Below, piece after piece: positions 53,312-62,529 of a DNA stretch of 64,000 nucleotides. The position numbers and the translations under genes are program-made. Position 1 is the stretch's first letter; every line of letters starts with the position of its first letter. Under the pieces are notes generated by a model, which searched no databases, was not told the origin of the DNA, and saw only the letters and a list, made by a program, of their open reading frames with translations. Source of the stretch: Chitinophaga pinensis (GTDB taxonomy: Bacteria; Bacteroidota; Bacteroidia; NS11-12g; UBA955); NCBI GenBank assembly GCA_945888525.1, contig CAMDAF010000004.1, forward strand, positions 1 through 64,000. Reading direction: 5' to 3'.

Positions 53312-54910
53312 TTATTTAAATGTGTATGTAATTGGATTTAGTGGTTTTTCGCCGCCAGGACCAGTAGCCCTAATACCTTGAATAACCAACATGTCTCCTG
53401 TTTTTGCTTTGTTTGCAAAGTTTTTGATTGCTGCAGTTCCGTTACCAGATACAGCAGCTTCTTCCATATAACCTCTTTTTGGCATGAAGATTACTTGGTA
53501 TTTAGTTACTGTAAATTTAACACCGTCGAATACGAAACCATCAAGGTAAGCGTATAGGAATGATTGCATGCTAATTTCACCTCTGTTGTATGCACCTGAA
53601 CTCAAAGTACCCAATTGAGCAACTGGCTTTGGAACAGTCTTGATTCTGAATTTTTGTTCACCCATTCTTTTGCTGGTTCCATCAGGCATTTTAGCGCTAA
53701 CAGAAATAGTGCTTTCCTTTTGACCCAAAGATACAGTAGCTACGTATTTGCCATCCCCTTTTTTAACCAAAGAGATGCCAGCACCAGCACTAACTGAAGT
53801 ATTACCAGGGGTAACACCAGGAACAGAAATTGACATTGGGTTATCTAATCCGATGTAGAGCACATTCATTGCATCAGCTGCAATGGTAGCAGATGGTTGG
53901 AATGAGGTCCATTCGATTGGCTCAGCATTTACCCAAAAATCTATTGCACCTGTCTCAGGATTAACGGTCTTAATCTTTGCATCAATTTTATGACTTCCTA
54001 CACCTGAGGCGGTAGCCGTATATTCTCCAATACCATCTACAACTTTAACGGTTTGTCCATTAACCATAATTTCATTCGCTGCTTCAGAGTTATATGCCAT
54101 TAAGGCAATTTTAGCTTTGAATTGAGAACCTGCCATAACATTGGTAGATTCTGCAATAACCAAGGCAGCCGTTTTATCGAATTTAGCTACAGTTGCATCA
54201 ATGTTCTCAGATAACTTAGTTAGTATATCTGTTTCTAATGATTTACAATCGTTTTGCACCTTAGTCAATATGGCCATAACACCTGCTACAGGAGAATGTC
54301 CTAAAACATCTCTTTCCCACGTTTTAAGGGCACCGTTCTCATCTTTGAAATCTTCTACTCTAAAGGCAGTATTCTTTTCAAACATTTGTTTAACAGCTTT
54401 ATCATCTTTAACACCATCTAAAACAGTTAACATTTTAGCCCGTGTGTTGTCGATTAATTTTCTTAAATCGTCTCCTTTGCCTTTTACACCAGGATCGTCA
54501 GTACCTAAGTAATGCTTATGGCCTTCCATGTCATCACCTTTACTCATTTCTCTGATTCCAGCTTCGTTAGCCTCCGCTTCTTTTCTACCACCTGCAGCTA
54601 CTTCGATATCTGTTTTATATTTATCGATGTCTTTGCAAAAAGCATCAGAAATAGCCTGAACTTGTCTTGCTTTATCTGCCCATTTTTTTGCTCTTGCTCC
54701 CTTTGATGGATCCTCTTCAGCAGCTTTGAAAGCGGCCATGATGGCTTTGTTTTTGTCAGTTAAAGCCTGACTAGCTTTACTGAATGAAACCTCCATAAGG
54801 TGGAATGCCTTTAGAATTTCATTCGATATATTTAGCGCCAATAATGCAATCAACACCAAATACATCATGTTGATCATTTTCTGCCGGGGGGATAATTTAC
54901 CACTTGCCAT
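53312..54910 (-). CDS. gldM: Type IX secretion motor protein GldM
   Basis: Motor stator-shaft component of 532 residues. The N-terminus MASGKLSPRQKMINMMYLVL with IALLALNISNEILKAF contains the single transmembrane helix that pairs with GldL in the proton-driven motor. The remaining 490 residues form long periplasmic domains that reach GldK/GldN. A Shine-Dalgarno-like AAAGGAGA lies eight bases before its start (54919-54926), uncommon in this phylum. It follows gldL by 36 bases. Confidence 0.95.
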   Translation of the reverse strand: MASGKLSPRQKMINMMYLVLIALLALNISNEILKAFHLMEVSFSKASQALTDKNKAIMAAFKAAEEDPSKGARAKKWADKARQVQAISDAFCKDIDKYKTDIEVAAGGRKEAEANEAGIREMSKGDDMEGHKHYLGTDDPGVKGKGDDLRKLIDNTRAKMLTVLDGVKDDKAVKQMFEKNTAFRVEDFKDENGALKTWERDVLGHSPVAGVMAILTKVQNDCKSLETDILTKLSENIDATVAKFDKTAALVIAESTNVMAGSQFKAKIALMAYNSEAANEIMVNGQTVKVVDGIGEYTATASGVGSHKIDAKIKTVNPETGAIDFWVNAEPIEWTSFQPSATIAADAMNVLYIGLDNPMSISVPGVTPGNTSVSAGAGISLVKKGDGKYVATVSLGQKESTISVSAKMPDGTSKRMGEQKFRIKTVPKPVAQLGTLSSGAYNRGEISMQSFLYAYLDGFVFDGVKFTVTKYQVIFMPKRGYMEEAAVSGNGTAAIKNFANKAKTGDMLVIQGIRATGPGGEKPLNPITYTFK

Positions 54911-54918
54911 TTCTTAAT

Positions 54919-54926
54919 TCTCCTTT
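54919..54926 (-). promoter_or_regulatory. Shine-Dalgarno-like site before gldM
   Basis: On the minus strand AAAGGAGA stands eight bases before the gldM ATG. It is the best such match outside the rpsF operon among the starts I inspected. Confidence 0.45.
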
Positions 54927-54946
54927 CTTAAATTGTTTGGAAAGAA

Positions 54947-55606
54947 TTAATTCTTAGAAGCACCACCCATAGCACTTAACATGCTACCATAAACATTGTT
55001 TAAGGTACCTAAGTTTTTATTTAATTTGTTGATATTGTCTTTGAATTCAGCACTGTCATTAGCAGTAGAAGACAAGGTATTAACCATTGTAGTTAATCCA
55101 CCTGCAAATGAATTCATTGAGCTACTAATCTCATTAGATGCAGAACCGATAGATTCGATTGCCTTAGCAGCTTTAGTGATATTAGATGTGTACTCGTTGG
55201 TTGCTAGTGTAGCGTTGCTCAAACTGGCCATGTCTTTAACGTTGTCGCTTAAAGATTTCAAACCATTTCCTAAGCTCGTAATCAATTCTGGACCTACTTT
55301 AGCCTCAGCCAACATTTTGTCTAATTGTTGAGAGATTGTACCTTTTGCCTTCTTTTCGCTCGGCTCAATACCTGCTAATTCTGGATATACTAAAGTCCAA
55401 TCATACTCTGCGTGCATAGGTTCAAATACTGATATGAAGAAAATCAAGGCTTCTGTTCCAAGTCCTAAGATCAGCATCAAGTTTGCTCCAGGCCAGTGCA
55501 TAATCTTGAATAATGCGCCAATGATTACTACTGCAGCACCCCATCCATAGACGTATGCCATTATTTTTTTAAATTGTTTGCTTTCGAAAAAACTGTTACT
55601 GCTCAT
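54947..55606 (-). CDS. gldL: Type IX secretion motor protein GldL
   Basis: Inner membrane motor subunit of 219 residues. Two N-terminal helices (IMAYVYGWGAAVVIIGALFK and LMLILGLGTEALIFFISVF) flank HWPGAN. The buried Glu in the second helix corresponds to the residue implicated in proton use. The cytoplasmic C-terminal 150 residues are helical, with Ser/Thr-rich heptads. It lies 62 bases after gldK. Confidence 0.95.
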   Translation of the reverse strand: MSSNSFFESKQFKKIMAYVYGWGAAVVIIGALFKIMHWPGANLMLILGLGTEALIFFISVFEPMHAEYDWTLVYPELAGIEPSEKKAKGTISQQLDKMLAEAKVGPELITSLGNGLKSLSDNVKDMASLSNATLATNEYTSNITKAAKAIESIGSASNEISSSMNSFAGGLTTMVNTLSSTANDSAEFKDNINKLNKNLGTLNNVYGSMLSAMGGASKN

Positions 55607-55668
55607 AATTAATAAAATTTGTTTTTGGTTAATGTTAATTGGTTATTGTTATTTATATTGTCTATTGT

Positions 55669-57096
55669 CTACTTTACATCCTTGTTTGATCTGCCGATGT
55701 AGGTTTGTATGCATCGGAATCCAACATAACTTTTAGATGTGTCTTGATACTCGTATGTTCTGCTGCCATTTTGAATAAAATAAGCAACATCTTTCCAACT
55801 TCCGCCTTTGATTACTTTGCGTTTCAAAGTTATTGCAGAATTCTCTTTACCTGTTCTATTGCCTTTGCCATCACTGGCATACTCATCAATGTTAATTCTA
55901 TAGTCAGGGTTAAGGTCATGCGTGAATACATGTGATTGCTCACTCCAAGCATTTATAGTCCATTCAGCAACGTTACCAGCCATATTGTATAAACCGTAAT
56001 CGTTAGGGAAATAACTATCCGCTAAAACAGGATACATTCCACCGTCAGCGCCGTAGTTGCCTCTTAACGGTTTAAAGTTTGCCAACATACAACCTTTACT
56101 ATTTCTAGTGTAAGGACCGCCCCATGGATATGGACTACTTACTCTTCCGCCACTCGCAGCATACTCCCACTCATATTCTGTAGGCAATCTGTAATCCTCT
56201 GTTAATGGATCACCATAAGATTCCCAATAAGCATTTTTGTAAATGGTTCTCCAAGCTGCGAAAGCATTTGCTTGGTGCCAATTCACGCCAACTACTGGAT
56301 AGTTATCATACTTCACGTGGTTGTAATAATGACGAGCCATTGGATCGTTGTATGCGTAAGTAAAATCTCTTACCCAACAAAGTGTGTCAGGATAAACCAA
56401 TGTTTTGTTGGTTTTGATGTATTTGCTACGGTTTTTAACTCTACCTTCTTGGTATTTGTCTTGGTTTTCAGCATCGTTTGCCGCAAACTGGTAGTCAAAC
56501 CATTGGTATTCATATTCTAATTGGTTAACATCAATCTGCTTTTTACCTCTGAAACGCTCATCAGCACCATAATACAATTCTTCTAATTCATCTTTGTACT
56601 GGGTTTCATCAAAATCTAATTCATAATTGATAAATCCCATTCCGTTGTTTACATCAGAATTACCTGTGAAGTCATCGGGGAAAGCGGTAAATAATTTCTC
56701 ATCACCACTCATAACCCTTTTTATTGAATCTATTACGAAATTCACGAATTGACGGTACTCATTGTTGGTGATTTCAGTTTCATCCATCCAAAATGCAACA
56801 ATACTAACTTGCTTGTTAGGTGCAACAAAAGATTGAAAAACGTCCTGATCTCTTTGACCAGAATGGTAAGTTCCCGATGGAACATATACAGTTCCAATTG
56901 GCTGAGGATGAAACCAAAGTCCCCTTCCTTGAATACCGATCAGGTCACCGGTATTTACCGGACCACAACCAGCAAATGTGAACAAGCCTAAAACCAAAGC
57001 CAATCTTGTAATATTAGCCATGCCCTTCCACTTACTCTCTTTTTTAGCTGTTGTCTTTTTTAGTGTACTGACAACAAAATCCATTTGATTCTTCAT
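55669..57096 (-). CDS. gldK: Type IX secretion lipoprotein GldK
   Basis: Outer-membrane-linked ring lipoprotein of about 475 residues. The lipobox FAGC lies after an unusually long N-terminal stretch (about 43 residues), so a downstream start such as the internal Met at 26 is possible. The rest is a formylglycine-generating-enzyme (sulfatase-modifying) fold, with WMDETEITNNEYRQFV, YRLPTEYEWEYAASGG and RKVIKGGSWKD; GldK proteins keep this fold without enzyme activity being shown. It heads the gldKLMN operon. Confidence 0.94.
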   Translation of the reverse strand: MKNQMDFVVSTLKKTTAKKESKWKGMANITRLALVLGLFTFAGCGPVNTGDLIGIQGRGLWFHPQPIGTVYVPSGTYHSGQRDQDVFQSFVAPNKQVSIVAFWMDETEITNNEYRQFVNFVIDSIKRVMSGDEKLFTAFPDDFTGNSDVNNGMGFINYELDFDETQYKDELEELYYGADERFRGKKQIDVNQLEYEYQWFDYQFAANDAENQDKYQEGRVKNRSKYIKTNKTLVYPDTLCWVRDFTYAYNDPMARHYYNHVKYDNYPVVGVNWHQANAFAAWRTIYKNAYWESYGDPLTEDYRLPTEYEWEYAASGGRVSSPYPWGGPYTRNSKGCMLANFKPLRGNYGADGGMYPVLADSYFPNDYGLYNMAGNVAEWTINAWSEQSHVFTHDLNPDYRINIDEYASDGKGNRTGKENSAITLKRKVIKGGSWKDVAYFIQNGSRTYEYQDTSKSYVGFRCIQTYIGRSNKDVK

Positions 57097-57152
57097 GTTT
57101 AAAATACTGAAATATATTGTTTATGTGTGTGTAATCTTAGCGTTATATAATG

Positions 57153-57160
57153 CAAAAATA
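57153..57160 (-). promoter_or_regulatory. -7 box of gldKLMN
   Basis: On the minus strand TATTTTTG matches TAnnTTTG, 56 bases before the gldK start. Confidence 0.5.
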
Positions 57161-57259
57161 AGAGTTTTTGAACAAATGTCAATAACTTTTATAAAAGTGT
57201 AACGATTATTTTTGAGCCTTTATTGTTCAATGACTATTTTTTTCTAAAAATATTTATTT

Positions 57260-58321
57260 TTAGTCTGAATCCCTGTGCATGAAGGGAGGCGTAATAATGT
57301 TGATTTTAGGTGTTGGCGGTATGACAATTTCGAAGCAATAGTTTAACTGTATTTCATGTGTACCTGTTGATACAGTAAAAACTTTTGTCATATTTAAGTC
57401 ATATGAATACCCAATTCTCAAACCAGCCAATGGGCCTTTGAATCCTGAGTAACCTAGCATAATAGAAAATGCATCGGCAGTGGTTCTGTAAGCGACTCCG
57501 CCCCAAAGTTTTCTTTGGTATTCAACCAAGGCAGTCATATCGGCTTGAAAAACGGTGTTGTATTTGAACATTACCGATGGATGAAATATTAAATCTGGTT
57601 TTCCCATGAAATCCAACATGTCAATGCCACCGCTAACGTAAATGTGTTTTACTGGCGTATGAAACACAGTTCCCCCACCGAAAACAAACTGTGGGCTGTT
57701 TAAATTTAAAACCGATGCACTGATCCATAAATTTCTAGTTGAAACTGAATTCACCATTGGATCAATGTAGTATACACCTGCACCAAAAACGTAGTGTCTA
57801 TCTGAAACTGGCAATGTAGGGATATTCGGATCATTTGGTGCCAATGGTTTTAGCTTTGCGCCATTCAAACCTTTTTGCAACATATTCATCTCAAAACCTA
57901 ATGACAATCTTGCTCCGCTTCTAAGAGGAATAATTCCGGCTGCATCCAATTTGACGTGGGTGGCGTTTTCATAGCCCAATTTGTCGTTTATAAACCCTAT
58001 TCCCAATCCGCCATACTGGGTAATTGGCGCTGAAAAAGTAAACATTTGGGTCTTAGGACCAACATTTTTTTCAGCAGGAGGAATCGAACTTGGATTGTTT
58101 GGATCTGGATAAAATTCCAAGGTGCGGTCTTCATAACCCAAGTACTGATAGTGCGACAAGGCCGTAACGCAAAAACGCTTCAAAGAGCCTGCTACAGCTG
58201 GATTGTACGCCATCCTATTAAATGCATAATGGGTGGTGTATGGGTCCTGTTGGGCCTTCAAATCGCCACCTATTAAAAGGGCGAAAGTTACACTTAGGAG
58301 AGATAGTATGATTCTATTCAT
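57260..58321 (-). CDS. PorP/SprF-family outer membrane protein
   Basis: Outer membrane beta-barrel of 353 residues associated with type IX secretion. MNRIILSLLSVTFALLIGGD is the signal peptide, and the family start FNRMAYNPAVAGSLKRFCVT follows. Repeated YGGLGIGFINDK- and GYSYDLN-type strands complete the barrel. PorP/SprF proteins are usually paired with a large secreted partner and help attach it. No such partner is adjacent; gldK is next, 163 bases away. The last 25 residues form a Pro-rich tail beyond the barrel. Confidence 0.93.
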   Translation of the reverse strand: MNRIILSLLSVTFALLIGGDLKAQQDPYTTHYAFNRMAYNPAVAGSLKRFCVTALSHYQYLGYEDRTLEFYPDPNNPSSIPPAEKNVGPKTQMFTFSAPITQYGGLGIGFINDKLGYENATHVKLDAAGIIPLRSGARLSLGFEMNMLQKGLNGAKLKPLAPNDPNIPTLPVSDRHYVFGAGVYYIDPMVNSVSTRNLWISASVLNLNSPQFVFGGGTVFHTPVKHIYVSGGIDMLDFMGKPDLIFHPSVMFKYNTVFQADMTALVEYQRKLWGGVAYRTTADAFSIMLGYSGFKGPLAGLRIGYSYDLNMTKVFTVSTGTHEIQLNYCFEIVIPPTPKINIITPPFMHRDSD

Positions 58322-58518
58322 TTGCTGGTTTATTTCAATACAGTATGATTTACAAATATGAAGTCAATAATTGAATTAAACAAATTTTTTTCCAATATAG
58401 TGTCCAAAGGACAAAACAGTTGCTTTACTCGTTTAAATTAAAGCTTAATTTAATGTAATTTTAAAGGCTGTTTTTTTTCAAGATTCATGGTCTGAAATGT
58501 TTGGTATTTTACAGCAAC

Positions 58519-58546
58519 AAAAAACCCACTGTCGAGTGGGCTTTTT
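58519..58546 (-). terminator. Terminator of dnaA
   Basis: On the minus strand GCCCACTCGACAGTGGG is a six-pair stem with a CGAC loop, followed by six Ts. Confidence 0.85.
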
Positions 58547-58568
58547 ATAAAATCTTTTAATACAAATA

Positions 58569-60017
58569 CTAGTAAGTGTTGATGCGAATTCTTTTGTTTA
58601 ATTCTTCTACATCGTGTCTGAATTTCTTGTCGGTATCAATTAAATCATTAACTGTTTGACAAGCATGTATTACCGTGCTGTGGTCTCTGTTGCCAAAATG
58701 CGTTCCGATGTTTTTTAAAGATGCTTTGGTTAAATCCTTTGCAAAATACATGGCAATTTGTCTGGCCTGTACAATCTCTCTTTTTCTGGTTTTTGATTTA
58801 ACACTGTCAATTGAAACATTATAGAAATCACATACCAATTTCTGTATGTAATCGATGCTGATTTCTCTTGTGGCATTTTTGACGAAATTCTTCATCATTT
58901 GCTTCGCTAAATCAAGATCAATTTCTTTTCTGTTTAGTGAGCTTTGCGCCAATAATGAAATCAATGCACCTTCAATCTCTCTGATGTTGTTGTCTACGTT
59001 GTGTGCAATGTATTCAACAACTTCTCTATGCAAAGCCAAGCCACTTTCGTAGGCTTTGTTTTCTAAAATTGCAATTCTAGTTTCAAAATCAGGAATACTT
59101 AAATCGGCAGATAATCCCCATTTGAATCTTGACAACAATCTTTCATCTACATCTTTAATGTCCTTAGGTGCTTTATCACTTGTCAGAATGATTTGCTTTC
59201 CTGTTTGATGCAATTGATTAAAAATAGTAAAGAATATTTCTTGGGTTCTGGTTTTCTGAGACAATTGGTGAATGTCATCAACAATTAACACATCTAAACT
59301 TTGGTAAAAATTCACAAAGTCATTCTGATTGTTTGCTTTAACTGATTCTACATATTGATTTACAAAACGCTCAGCAGATACATATATAACCGTTTTGCTT
59401 TTGTTAACCTGTTTGATTAAATTACCAATGGCATGTACTAAATGGGTTTTACCCAGGCCAACACCACCAAAAACCATTAAAGGATTGTAAGCCGTACCAC
59501 CAGGGTTGTGAGCTACTGCCCAACCTGCACCTCTTGCCAATCTGTTGCACTCACCTTCGATAAAATTATCAAATGTGTATTTTGGATTCAATTGTGAATC
59601 AATTGGAATTTTCCTTAAACCCGGAATAATAAAAGGATTCTTAATATTGTTGGTAACATTAAGCGGTAAATTAACTTCGTTGGTTACTGGTTTTTTACTG
59701 CTGCCTGTTGGTACATTAATCGTGTAAGGACCATTGTTTGGTGTACTGTTTTCAACAATGATGTTGTACTCCAATTTTGCGCCTACACCTAAAACTTGCT
59801 TTAGTGTCTTTTGTAAAAGCGTAACATAATGCTCTTCGAGCCATTCGTAAAAAAACTGACTCGGAACTTGAATGGTAAGTACTTTGTTTTCTAATTTTAC
59901 AGATCTTATTGGGTCGAACCAAGTTTTAAAACTTTGCGGGTTCAAATTGTCCTTAATAATTTTAAGGCAATTTGCCCAAACAGATTCTGCGTTAAATTGT
60001 TGTCCACTCATGCTCAT
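58569..60017 (-). CDS. dnaA: Chromosomal replication initiator DnaA
   Basis: AAA+ initiator of 482 residues. Domain I (about 10-85) precedes a linker. Domain III carries Walker A GGVGLGKT (184-191) and Walker B LIVDDIH (244-250). The C-terminal DNA-binding domain contains HFGNRDHSTVIHACQTV with a conserved signature. Length and layout are normal. Two ATGs four bases apart in codon terms (MSMSGQQ and MSGQQ) could serve as start. A 214-base AT-rich gap lies upstream, with an inverted GTTAAC repeat and no clear DnaA boxes. Confidence 0.97.
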   Translation of the reverse strand: MSMSGQQFNAESVWANCLKIIKDNLNPQSFKTWFDPIRSVKLENKVLTIQVPSQFFYEWLEEHYVTLLQKTLKQVLGVGAKLEYNIIVENSTPNNGPYTINVPTGSSKKPVTNEVNLPLNVTNNIKNPFIIPGLRKIPIDSQLNPKYTFDNFIEGECNRLARGAGWAVAHNPGGTAYNPLMVFGGVGLGKTHLVHAIGNLIKQVNKSKTVIYVSAERFVNQYVESVKANNQNDFVNFYQSLDVLIVDDIHQLSQKTRTQEIFFTIFNQLHQTGKQIILTSDKAPKDIKDVDERLLSRFKWGLSADLSIPDFETRIAILENKAYESGLALHREVVEYIAHNVDNNIREIEGALISLLAQSSLNRKEIDLDLAKQMMKNFVKNATREISIDYIQKLVCDFYNVSIDSVKSKTRKREIVQARQIAMYFAKDLTKASLKNIGTHFGNRDHSTVIHACQTVNDLIDTDKKFRHDVEELNKRIRINTY

Positions 60018-60231
60018 TATATTTCTTTGATTTTCAATGTGTTGTCGTATGCTGTCTGATTTTCAATTCAGTTCTGAAATTAAGTTCAAAAAAAGTTATT
60101 AAAAAAATTTTTTTATGTTGTTTGTTAATTATTTTTACATACTGAATCGCTAATATGACTTGCTTATTTACGATTAAGCCATAATTTGTTAACATTTCTA
60201 ATTGTTAACAAAACAGAAAAAAAATAAATCT
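60018..60231. other. AT-rich gap upstream of dnaA with inverted GTTAAC repeat
   Basis: The gap carries TTTGTTAACA and TGTTAACAAA as a 10-bp inverted pair (60185-60212, eight-base spacer), each arm containing GTTAAC. I found no TTATCCACA-type DnaA box. It may serve as the dnaA promoter and regulatory region. Confidence 0.5.
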
Positions 60232-61779
60232 TTACCCTTGGTATTCTCCAAATACCAAGCGCAAGGTGTCTGCAATTTCACCAAGGGTGCAATAAGCCTC
60301 AACGCAGTTAACAATATGCGGCATCAAATTCTCATTTGTCTTTGCCGCCTCAGATAATTTATTTAGCAATACCGCAACTTGTGCATTATCACGTTCTAGT
60401 TTAAGTTTGTCTAACTTCTCGATTTGAACTTTTCTGATGCTATCATCTATCTTCATTAGCGGCGTGCTGTTGATTTCTTTTTCAACGTATTTATTCACAC
60501 CAACGATGGCTTTTTCGTTCTTTTCAATTTGCTTTTGGTATATGTAGGCACTTTTTGCTATCTCATTTTGCATATACCCTTGCTCAATTGCAGCTACACT
60601 TCCACCCATCGCATCAATCGTCTCAATGTATGAATAAGCCAACTTTTCAATTTCATCAGTTAGGGCCTCTACATAATAACTTCCGCCCAAAGGATCCACA
60701 CTATTTGTTACACCACTTTCATATCCAATAATCTGCTGGGTTCTCAAAGCTATTCTGGCTGCACTTTCTGTTGGCAAACTTAAAGCTTCGTCAAAACCAT
60801 TGGTGTGCAAACTTTGAGTACCACCCATAACCGCTGATAAAGCTTGTAAGGTTACCCTTATTATATTGTTCTCCGATTGTTGTGCTGTTAATGTTGAACC
60901 ACCTGTTTGTGTGTGGAAACGCAACATTTGCGCTTGCGGATCGGTAGCACCTAGAGATTTGGTTATGTTTGCCCACATTCTACGAGCAGCTCTGAACTTT
61001 GCAACTTCTTCAAATATGTCATTGTGCGCATTGAAGAAAAAACTCAAGCGCTTTGCAAATACATTAATATCCAATCCTTTTTCTAAGGCAGATTGCACAT
61101 AGGTCTTACCATTAGCTAATGTAAAAGCCAATTCTTGGGCAGCTGTACTTCCCGCTTCCCTTATGTGATAACCAGAAATAGAAATGGTATTCCACTTTGG
61201 AACTTCTTTGCTACAGAATTCGAAAATATCTGTAATCAAACGCATGCTTTGTTTTGGAGGATATATATAGGTGCCTCTTGCAGCGTATTCTTTTAAAATA
61301 TCATTTTGAATCGTCCCACTGATCATTTTCAAATCCGCACCTTGCTTTTTGGCTAATACGATATACATAGCCAACAAAGTAGAAGCGGTTGCGTTAATGG
61401 TCATACTGGTGGTGATATCCTGGAGCTTAATGCCATCAAATAATGTTTCGAAATCTTTCAAAGAATCGATAGCAACACCAACCTTTCCTACCTCGCCTTC
61501 GGCAAATTCATGCGAACTATCATACCCAATTTGAGTAGGCAAATCAAAAGCCACAGACAAACCCATGGTGCCTTGACCCAATAAGAAATGGTAGCGTTTA
61601 TTTGACTCTTCGGCAGTTGAAAAACCAGCATATTGTCTCATTGTCCACAATCTTCCTCTATACATATCATTGCGAATACCGCGTGTGTAGGGAAAATCTC
61701 CTGGAATTTCTGAAGTTTCGGATCCGTAATATGGACGGATTTCAATACCACTTTCGTTGCTGATTTTTTTTGTATCCAA
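60232..61779 (-). CDS. Methylmalonyl-CoA mutase family large subunit
   Basis: Catalytic TIM-barrel subunit of 515 residues for the adenosylcobalamin-dependent mutase linking succinyl-CoA and methylmalonyl-CoA. The substrate-binding [20 protein letters not shown] (Tyr50) and [20 protein letters not shown] (Arg168) retain the Tyr and Arg that mark methylmalonyl-CoA specificity, against isobutyryl-CoA mutases. The C-terminal B12-binding domain (DxHxxG) is missing, and no separate small subunit gene is adjacent. The frame starts with TTG, and no better start is visible. It lies upstream of dnaA on the same strand. Confidence 0.9.
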   Translation of the reverse strand: MDTKKISNESGIEIRPYYGSETSEIPGDFPYTRGIRNDMYRGRLWTMRQYAGFSTAEESNKRYHFLLGQGTMGLSVAFDLPTQIGYDSSHEFAEGEVGKVGVAIDSLKDFETLFDGIKLQDITTSMTINATASTLLAMYIVLAKKQGADLKMISGTIQNDILKEYAARGTYIYPPKQSMRLITDIFEFCSKEVPKWNTISISGYHIREAGSTAAQELAFTLANGKTYVQSALEKGLDINVFAKRLSFFFNAHNDIFEEVAKFRAARRMWANITKSLGATDPQAQMLRFHTQTGGSTLTAQQSENNIIRVTLQALSAVMGGTQSLHTNGFDEALSLPTESAARIALRTQQIIGYESGVTNSVDPLGGSYYVEALTDEIEKLAYSYIETIDAMGGSVAAIEQGYMQNEIAKSAYIYQKQIEKNEKAIVGVNKYVEKEINSTPLMKIDDSIRKVQIEKLDKLKLERDNAQVAVLLNKLSEAAKTNENLMPHIVNCVEAYCTLGEIADTLRLVFGEYQG

Positions 61780-61842
61780 AATAAAACTGTTTGTTAAATT
61801 AGAGTGCCGTGATCCATTTGCCTACTAAAGGCATTGGATCAA

Positions 61843-62376
61843 TTAAAAATACAAATTGATTTCCGCTTTTAAAAAGTCAATTGCTTTTGATGTCGGAATT
61901 GAATTATCCGCAATCATTTTATCAATAATCGCCTTAGATAAATCGATGCCACTAGAATCAGAGCTGGTTTGCTCATAAGTTTCGTGTATCAATTGAATAA
62001 CCTCTTCTTTTACAACTTTAATAATATTCCAAGCTTGATTGCTTATGTAAATTTGTTGCGACAAATTGTGCATGTACTCTTGGTTTACGGATGTTTCCAT
62101 TAGGTGCCTTAAGCCCCTGGCGGTATTTGTACCGTCGTTGTAATTGTTGATGAGTGTCTGAGGACTTATTCTTTCTAGAAACAAAATCATTCTCTCATAA
62201 GCTTGCAATTTTAATGGAGTTAACATACTTGCATTTTGCTTTCTGATTTCCAATTGCATCCTATTTGAATGGTCTTCCATCACCTTATTGATGATTACAT
62301 AGCAAACCGCTAAAACGACCAACGAAGGAATAATGAACTTCAGGATTTCGAGAACGTCATGTAAAAGTGGGTCCAT
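61843..62376 (-). CDS. Small membrane-anchored protein of unknown function
   Basis: Protein of 177 residues. One N-terminal transmembrane helix (about 14-32, FIIPSLVVLAVCYVIINKV) leads to a soluble helical domain with LKLQAYERMILFLERISPQT, a block I associate with a conserved Bacteroidota-only family. The remaining residues show heptad-like spacing. It lies 63 bases upstream of the mutase gene and could be co-transcribed with it. A perfect -7 box is 25 bases upstream. Function unknown. Confidence 0.75.
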   Translation of the reverse strand: MDPLLHDVLEILKFIIPSLVVLAVCYVIINKVMEDHSNRMQLEIRKQNASMLTPLKLQAYERMILFLERISPQTLINNYNDGTNTARGLRHLMETSVNQEYMHNLSQQIYISNQAWNIIKVVKEEVIQLIHETYEQTSSDSSGIDLSKAIIDKMIADNSIPTSKAIDFLKAEINLYF

Positions 62377-62401
62377 TTGATGTTTAATTGAATGAGAAAT
62401 G

Positions 62402-62409
62402 CAAATTTA
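62402..62409 (-). promoter_or_regulatory. -7 box of the small membrane protein gene
   Basis: On the minus strand TAAATTTG matches TAnnTTTG, 25 bases before the ATG. It may also drive the mutase gene. Confidence 0.55.
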
Positions 62410-62529
62410 ATAAACTTTATTGTTTTTGTTCTAAATTTTGAATTATTTTTTATTTTTAGTCAAGTTGATTGAATTGTTGGTAGAACAAGTTGATAAAGAG
62501 CAAGCGTTTTAACTTTAATTTGTACCGGC

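Noticed and set aside
60018-60231. Replication origin next to dnaA
   Set aside because: The gap is AT-rich, but no DnaA boxes or box clusters are visible, and the neighbouring genes (mutase, porP/sprF) are not typical origin neighbours. Without a GC-skew calculation over the chromosome, I do not call an origin.
57260-62376. A new operon joining type IX genes, dnaA and the mutase
   Set aside because: The genes share strand, but terminators or promoter boxes separate gldKLMN, porP/sprF, dnaA and the mutase unit; simple neighbourhood is the better reading.
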